DNA from: Perca fluviatilis
Lineage: Eukaryota > Chordata > Actinopteri > Perciformes > Percidae
Assembly (NCBI RefSeq): GCF_010015445.1
Contig: NC_053116.1
Span: 10,840,085 to 10,904,084 of the forward strand
Reading direction: 5' to 3'
DNA: 64,000 bases
Part shown: positions 58,641 through 64,000 of the stretch, one piece after another
Position numbering within the stretch: position 1 is the first letter of the stretch
How the letters are laid out: every line of letters starts with the position of its first letter
Program-made: the position numbers and the translations under genes
The notes under the pieces: generated by a model
Told to the model about the DNA's origin: nothing
Databases searched by the model: none
Seen by the model: the letters and a program-made list of their open reading frames with translations, nothing else

Positions 58641-59405
58641 TCAGCAGTTAACCGTGGTCTTTCAGTGAAGGAAGAACTTGGTAATTCTAGCCAGTTGTAT
58701 TGACTGATATTATGGTCTCTAGGGGCCCCATTAAAATCTACACAAAGTTCAAATATAGCTTTGCTGAAACAGATGTTAAACATTTTTTATTATTCATCTT
58801 TTTCACCACAATATGAAGGACTATTCTTATTTTTTTTTTTAAATGACTCCGACTGGACTGTTGAATGCAGGTGTTTACACAAAATAAACATGTTGCAAGC
58901 TCCTAATTTAACTGGTTTTATTTCTGGGGGTTTTCTGAGTCATAAGGAAATATGACCCCAAAGCTATTTCAGCAGCAAACCATGAGATGGCACTACAGGA
59001 CCAGGCTTTTAAAGGCATCTCATGCCGGTCACAGACAGAAGAGAAATTTCTGAATGACTCAACTCTGCACTCTTGTGGCAACAGCATAAAACTAAAGATG
59101 TCCTCTTGTGTTAAATCCCCCCAAAATAGAATAGATATGGAGTTGGATAATGCCAAGCCATGAACCTGTCAGCATGTCATACATTAGAAAGTATGACAAC
59201 ATGCGCAATGCATGCCTAAAAGATAAAATCACCCCAATCGAAGAAAGCTGAACTAAGCCAATAGGTAAAGGAAGAGGGCAAATAAAAGAACAATCTCCTT
59301 CAACACGCATCCAAGATCAGATCAGATCAGATCGCCTTTACAATCATCCAATAACCCAACATAAAACATCTGGAGTGTTTTTTGGATATGGCGAGTGGAT
59401 GAGGT

Positions 59406-59406
<1 letters not shown>

Positions 59407-59459
<53 letters not shown>
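59407..59459. repeat. (GT)n microsatellite
   Basis: About 52 bp of uninterrupted GT. Confidence 0.95.
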
Positions 59460-59461
<2 letters not shown>

Positions 59462-59819
59462 GAAGCAAGGAGCTATACACCTCACCCCAGTCATTCTCTG
59501 AAGTGTTGCTCTGGGCTCGTCGGGAGACGCTCAGGTCCTCCACATCAAATATTCATTTCAGAGAAACTCCTAAGCCTTAAATAATTCTCAAAGAAGTGTG
59601 CCGAAAGCGAGCCCTTGCAATCCTAGGCACGTTTCTATCTGGACAATGGATTCAAGGGAGCACGAGGAGGGAGACAGAAAAAAAAGTGTGTGGGGGGGGG
59701 AGAGATTAGATTGGATCTATTGTGTGGGCCCATGACAGATTGGGTTGCTTCAAGACGTATCGTGTGAATATACAGTGTGCAACATGTTTAATGACAACAG
59801 ACTATGTTCAAGGAGTCTC

Positions 59820-60125
59820 TATAATATCACTATATTTTTGACCAAATACATAGATATTGCGGCGATATTGAAGGGTTTATATCGGTGCTTTCACAAAATA
59901 TACAATGAGATTTTTGATAAATAATCATCAGTAAAGTGGATATAATGACTAAGTAATGGTAATGGCAAATAATAGAACAGCTAGAACAGTCTGGTAAGTT
60001 CAGAAAATGACATCACTTTACTGTAATGCAACCAGGAGAAGACAACGCTTGTGTCATATTACAATATCCAAAATTTAGGACGATATTGAGTCTCATATAT
60101 TCATGTCGATATATCGCCCAGCCTT
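59820..60125. mobile_element. truncated MITE related to 31342-31718
   Basis: Shares TATTTTTGACCAA, GGTGCTTTCACAAAA, CAGCTAGAACAGTCTGG and the end GATATATCGCCCAGCC with the intron-6 MITE, in the same orientation. The left terminal repeat is missing. Confidence 0.7.
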
Positions 60126-60539
60126 GCATGGAAGCTTATGTTTTAATATCCGGATTGATCACCTTTTGGACATTTTAACTACCATGAAGGGCTTAGGATA
60201 ACGCACTCTGAAATATCTGATGGATATCATCTATTGATTTAGTGGACTAAGTCTTAATTTCAAGGTTTTTGAAAACCTACTTTCTAACAGAACACTGAAC
60301 AGGCCAGGCTCAAGCCTGTCAGTCTGTGTGATAACAACCATCAGCCGATCTCATCTGATCTGACCCTGCTCTCAGCCAGGACTTTATTCCAACAACAATT
60401 ACACCATACCGGATGGATGATCTCGCACTCATTGCCCCTCCATATCGGAGACCCTGACTGAACAAATCTGTCTCCCTTTGGTGAGTGTGTGGCAGGTGGC
60501 GCGTCGACTCGCCCCCCACCGGCCCAGTCCTTCGGCCCT

Positions 60540-60860
60540 GGCGCGCTGATAAGAGCTCAGCGTGGAAAATCTGACAGCGGCGTTCTGGCCTTTCAGAAGC
60601 GAGCGGGAGAAAATGAGCCATGAAGGAAATCGGAGGTGATTATCTTTATTATCAGACAGGGGAGTAGCTGTGGAAACGGCGACCTGTGTGTGTGTGTGTG
60701 TGTGTGTGGGGGGGGGGGGAAGAGATGCACAAGCTGTTCCAGCAACATGCTGATTGGCCCATACAAGCACCAATGGTAATTAACATCTGCATATGCAAAC
60801 GAGTGCTCCAGCTAGGGAAATTTGGCAGGCGTTTCTCACCTGCACCCTGTGCCTGAGAGC
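60540..60860. promoter_or_regulatory. possible enhancer with clustered GATA motifs
   Basis: GCGCTGATAAGAG (about 60545) and GATTATCTTTATTATCAGAC (about 60637-60656, two inverted GATAA-type sites) are followed by a GT tract. Then comes CCAATGGTAATTAACATCTG with CATATGCAAAC, an octamer-like POU site (about 60789-60799). It lies some 9.7 kb upstream of cd34. The pattern is visible; the function is inferred. Confidence 0.3.
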
Positions 60861-61503
60861 AGCAGGGTGGTTGAGTTTGTGTCACTGTGTGTATGTCTAA
60901 GTGTGTGTGGGTACACAGGGGTGCAGACACACGTACACAACATCAAATTATGCGTGTTCTGTGACTTCATATTCACAGCACTAGCCTGTTCCGGGGTGCA
61001 CTTGTGTATTTTAATGTCCCTGTGCATTTGCATAGCTGAAAAATACTTACGCCTGCACTTTTTTTGGAAGCACAGTTGGTATGGGTGGACCGGGGGCACT
61101 GGGTCGAATGGACGCCATCCTCCCACCGCTTTGTTTTTGCTGTGCAGTGCTAAAAGAGATGAGGCCACCCAACAGGAGGCTGTCAGTGGGCCTGCTGGGG
61201 GAGCCTCATTACCATTTCAGGGAGCAGGGACAAATCGCGTCCAGAGAAAGACACTGATCGCCAGCCTCGCCTGCCGATAGGGACAGTCACAGTGCTCAGA
61301 AAACTGGAAGAACTTGTCAGAAAGTGGCAGAGAGGGCACTTTCTGTAATTTTTAAGTTGTATATGTACGCATGAGTGAAGCAGTTAATTAATAGCTTGGC
61401 TGTTCCCCTTTTCCCAGGTCTCATTTATGCACCTGTTTTTTCATGTGTGTGCTGTTTTCGAACATCATACTCCGAGCCTGTAAGTGCGACTTGCGACCTG
61501 CAC

Positions 61504-61507
61504 CTGT

Positions 61508-61538
<31 letters not shown>

Positions 61539-61540
61539 AG
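61504..61540. repeat. (GT)n microsatellite
   Basis: About 35 bp of GT with one early interruption, about 200 bp upstream of the TATA box at 61715. Confidence 0.9.
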
Positions 61541-61559
61541 GCTAACACATGCTGCCGAA

Positions 61560-61897
61560 TGAGTCTCTGACCTGTGAATTATGCAGAGCGCCCACTTGCG
61601 TGGCCCGGCGTGTGCTGTGCTGTGGAGTTCTAATGAGAGAGAGGCTAGCGGGCGGCAGGTGAGACGGGCTGCAGAGCACACCGAGAACGACAGCTCCAAC
61701 AGCGGGAAGCCAGGCTATAAATAGAGCCTGTGCTGAGAGTTTATGACACCTGGATTCACATTCGTTAGCAATATCCCTCCGACCAACTTCCACTACCACC
61801 CACATCACTTTCTTGTGTTCTGTTCAGCCTCAGTGCTGCTTTTTGTGTTTTCTCTCTCTTTCTTTTTTGCAACTTTCTTTGCTTACTTGGAGCCGTG
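61560..61897 (+). promoter_or_regulatory. TATA promoter and non-coding first exon, unknown gene
   Basis: TATAAATAG (61715-61723) sits in GCCAGGCTATAAATAGAGCC, predicting initiation near 61745. About 150 nt of sequence without a useful ATG frame then ends in GAGCCGTG followed by a GTAAGC donor at 61898. TATA box, spacing and donor fit a spliced RNA with a non-coding first exon, running rightward out of the window. Upstream, AACACATGCT (about 61545) resembles a p53/p63 half-site. No continuing exon is seen in the last 2 kb. Confidence 0.4.
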
Positions 61898-62065
61898 GTA
61901 AGCACTTTATTTTTGGCATTGTTGGGCAAAAATGTCATAATAATCTTTTAGCATATTGTAAACCAAGTGGTCTGAGAGAAAACTAGACTTTTGCACCTCC
62001 TCTTGACTCTGTATTCAGGCTTCAGAAAATCTAGCTGTCACAGGACAATTTGGTCAATCACAGGC

Positions 62066-62071
62066 CATTAC

Positions 62072-62114
<43 letters not shown>
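62066..62114. repeat. (GA)n tract
   Basis: About 45 bp of GA repeat. Confidence 0.95.
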
Positions 62115-62116
<2 letters not shown>

Positions 62117-62355
62117 CTCCTGGCTGTTCTGTGCCAGCACTGTTGAGAATGATTTAATGTGTATTAATATGCAGCTGAAAAAAAACCCACAAATTCAACA
62201 TTTACTTAGTTTGTGTAACACTTGAATGGAAGTAAATATGTTTCATCAGATTTTGAAATTAAAAAGCCATTGAATGTCTAGCATTGAAATGATGTATCTG
62301 AATTTTATGCCTCAAAATTTTACTCTTCAAATTTCCAACAACATAAATCTAACTC

Positions 62356-63680
62356 TAGGGGTGTCACGATTTCGAATTTAAATCGAAAATTGATCGAAAG
62401 AGCTTTCCATTTCGACTATCGAAATCAAAAGCAGGACCGGCAATTCCCCCAGTATCTATTTTTTTTGTCCCTCCACCCTACTGGCGCACGTCCGAAGAAA
62501 TAAACAGCAGACACACGGTGTAGCTTACCGGCTGGTAGCATGCAGCTGAAGACACAGGGTAACGTTAGCTTACCGGTAGCTGACCCTTTTCCAGACACCA
62601 TGGTCAGTGCCGGAGTCGGAGATGATGGAGAAACAACAGAACTGAAAAACCCTCCTGCTTCCCTGAAGTCAGTGAGTGACTTAGGTAAACAAACAAGGAA
62701 GGTAAAGCACGTGGGCTGGAAGGGACTCCACGGTGTGTTCATGTGCGTCTCGGTAAACTAATGACGCTTTCAATTTCGCCTCGGTAATTAAAAAAAACTC
62801 AAACACTAAGTACACTTGGTGGCTCTTTATTGTGGCATTGCTATCACTGCTGAAAAGAGTTTACCTTGTCATAGTTGAATAACGACAGTTCGGTGGGTAA
62901 GGTGGGCATACAGAGAACCTCAAAGTCCCATTGACACCACTTTCCTCTGCAAATCTCACAATTTGAAACTGCCTCTGAAAACGGGCAAATCCAAACGAAG
63001 CTAATAGTTGACGTCAACTCTGTGGCTGTACCTTAATTGGCTTTGGCTCACGCCCCGAAATTGACATACCTTGTAGACCACTGGTCTGAGACCAGCTGGT
63101 GTTCTGAATGTAGGTCACGTAGACATCAGACACTGGTTTAGCTGCGAGCATGCTCTGTGTACTTACAGGGGAATTACAAAGAAGAAAGTTTGGAAGTTTT
63201 TCAAGGATATTGAAAGTGAACCGCGGTCGTAAATGCAGAGTTCCAGGCTGTGCAGGGAATGCTGACACTTTTCACGTTTCATTGCGAGCTGCCGGTCGTG
63301 TTGCTCCAGGTAAGCGGTAATTGGTGGGTCGGTTACCCCAGAAAAGGTGACTGTGCGCTGGGTACAGAGCACCGCGAGCTGCCACTCGTGGAGCCCCGTC
63401 AGGTCAGCGTAGTTGGTGGTCAACCAATCAGCGCGCAGCTCATCTAAATATTCATGAGCATACCATATAAGGGAGAAAACCTCTTGTTTCATTCTTGGGC
63501 TATTTCACAGGGTTGTATTAGGGAGCATAGAACAGCACCCGGGCCATTTTCAGCCCAACCAATGTTACATACCCTATTAGGAGACCTTAAGGAACAGTGT
63601 CAAATACCCTATATATCACCCCTTTGATCACCCCTTTAATCAAATCAAATCTAAACTTAAAATTTGAAAGTCAAATCGAA
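62356..63680. mobile_element. large non-autonomous DNA element, tentative
   Basis: It starts TAGGGGTGTCACGATTTCGA, a common fish hAT-type terminus, with internal ATCGAAA repeats. Loosely matching inverted sequence (TTGAAAGTCAAATCGAACC) lies at 63665-63683. The frames inside do not resemble a transposase. The right limit is uncertain. Confidence 0.4.
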
Positions 63681-64000
63681 CCTACAGTATGACTGCTTTT
63701 CGTCTACAGAAGTGCAACTCTGCCAACACCACAATGCGTGGTAATACAAAACTTTTCTTTATGATCAAACGCGTGGCTACAAAGTCCCTATTGCAGCGAT
63801 TTGCCTCAAGATGATCAGTGGCAAACAGTGGCAAACAGTGGTAAAAAGGGAAAACCAAAGACATTTGAACAACCATCAGGATCAGAAGTGAGAAGAACTG
63901 AGGTCCAACAAGGTGTCAGGGTGTGTTTCGCTGTGAAATTAATACTCAGCCATTCTTCAAAATGGGGCTGAAATCATCCCTGGCATCCTCTTTTGCCAAC
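63681..64000. other. window end, nothing recognised
   Basis: GGCAAACAGT occurs twice in tandem near 63.82 kb. No exon or named repeat. Confidence 0.4.

Noticed and set aside
60822..61280. 152-codon plus-strand frame near the upstream candidate enhancer
   Set aside because: No domain recognised, Cys/Leu/Val-rich from GT-type sequence, no exon structure.

Overview
This is vertebrate nuclear DNA, almost certainly from a teleost and probably a percomorph. The evidence is the split gene with GT-AG introns, long CA/GT and TA microsatellites, and repeat types familiar from spiny-rayed fish: a tRNA-derived SINE, 8-bp-target hAT MITEs, TTAA-target MITEs and a Tc1 relic. No species can be named. Nearly all long open frames are chance or repeat-derived.

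One gene can be reconstructed with confidence: cd34, the haematopoietic/endothelial sialomucin, on the minus strand from the ATG at 50794 to the TAA at 29433. It has eight coding exons, consistent splice phases and 324 residues. The order is signal peptide, Asp/Pro/Ala/Thr mucin stalk, cysteine domain, one membrane span, and a cytoplasmic tail ending in Asp-Thr-Glu-Leu. Intron 1 is about 14 kb and full of transposon remnants. A TATA box lies about 180 bp upstream of the ATG.

Region by region. 0.5-9 kb: decayed DNA transposons, including a hAT-like element with internal tandem repeats nested inside an older element (3018-5073). 9-18 kb: a promoter-like block on the minus strand (about 11.3-11.5 kb), a Tc1 relic, a SINE, and a CpG-rich promoter-like block with a possible short coding exon (17.2-18.0 kb). 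18-29 kb: repeats, including a 668-bp direct duplication. 29.4-50.8 kb: cd34. 51-64 kb: upstream of cd34, with repeats, two GATA-motif-bearing candidate regulatory stretches (58.4-58.6 and 60.5-60.9 kb) and a TATA promoter with a splice donor on the plus strand (61.7-61.9 kb).

Nothing here looks like a new multi-gene system. The items most worth checking are the nested elements, the lack of N-glycosylation sites in the cd34 ectodomain, its coding minisatellite, and the orphan promoters either side of cd34. Statements about conservation or regulation are inferences, because no alignment or expression data could be consulted.
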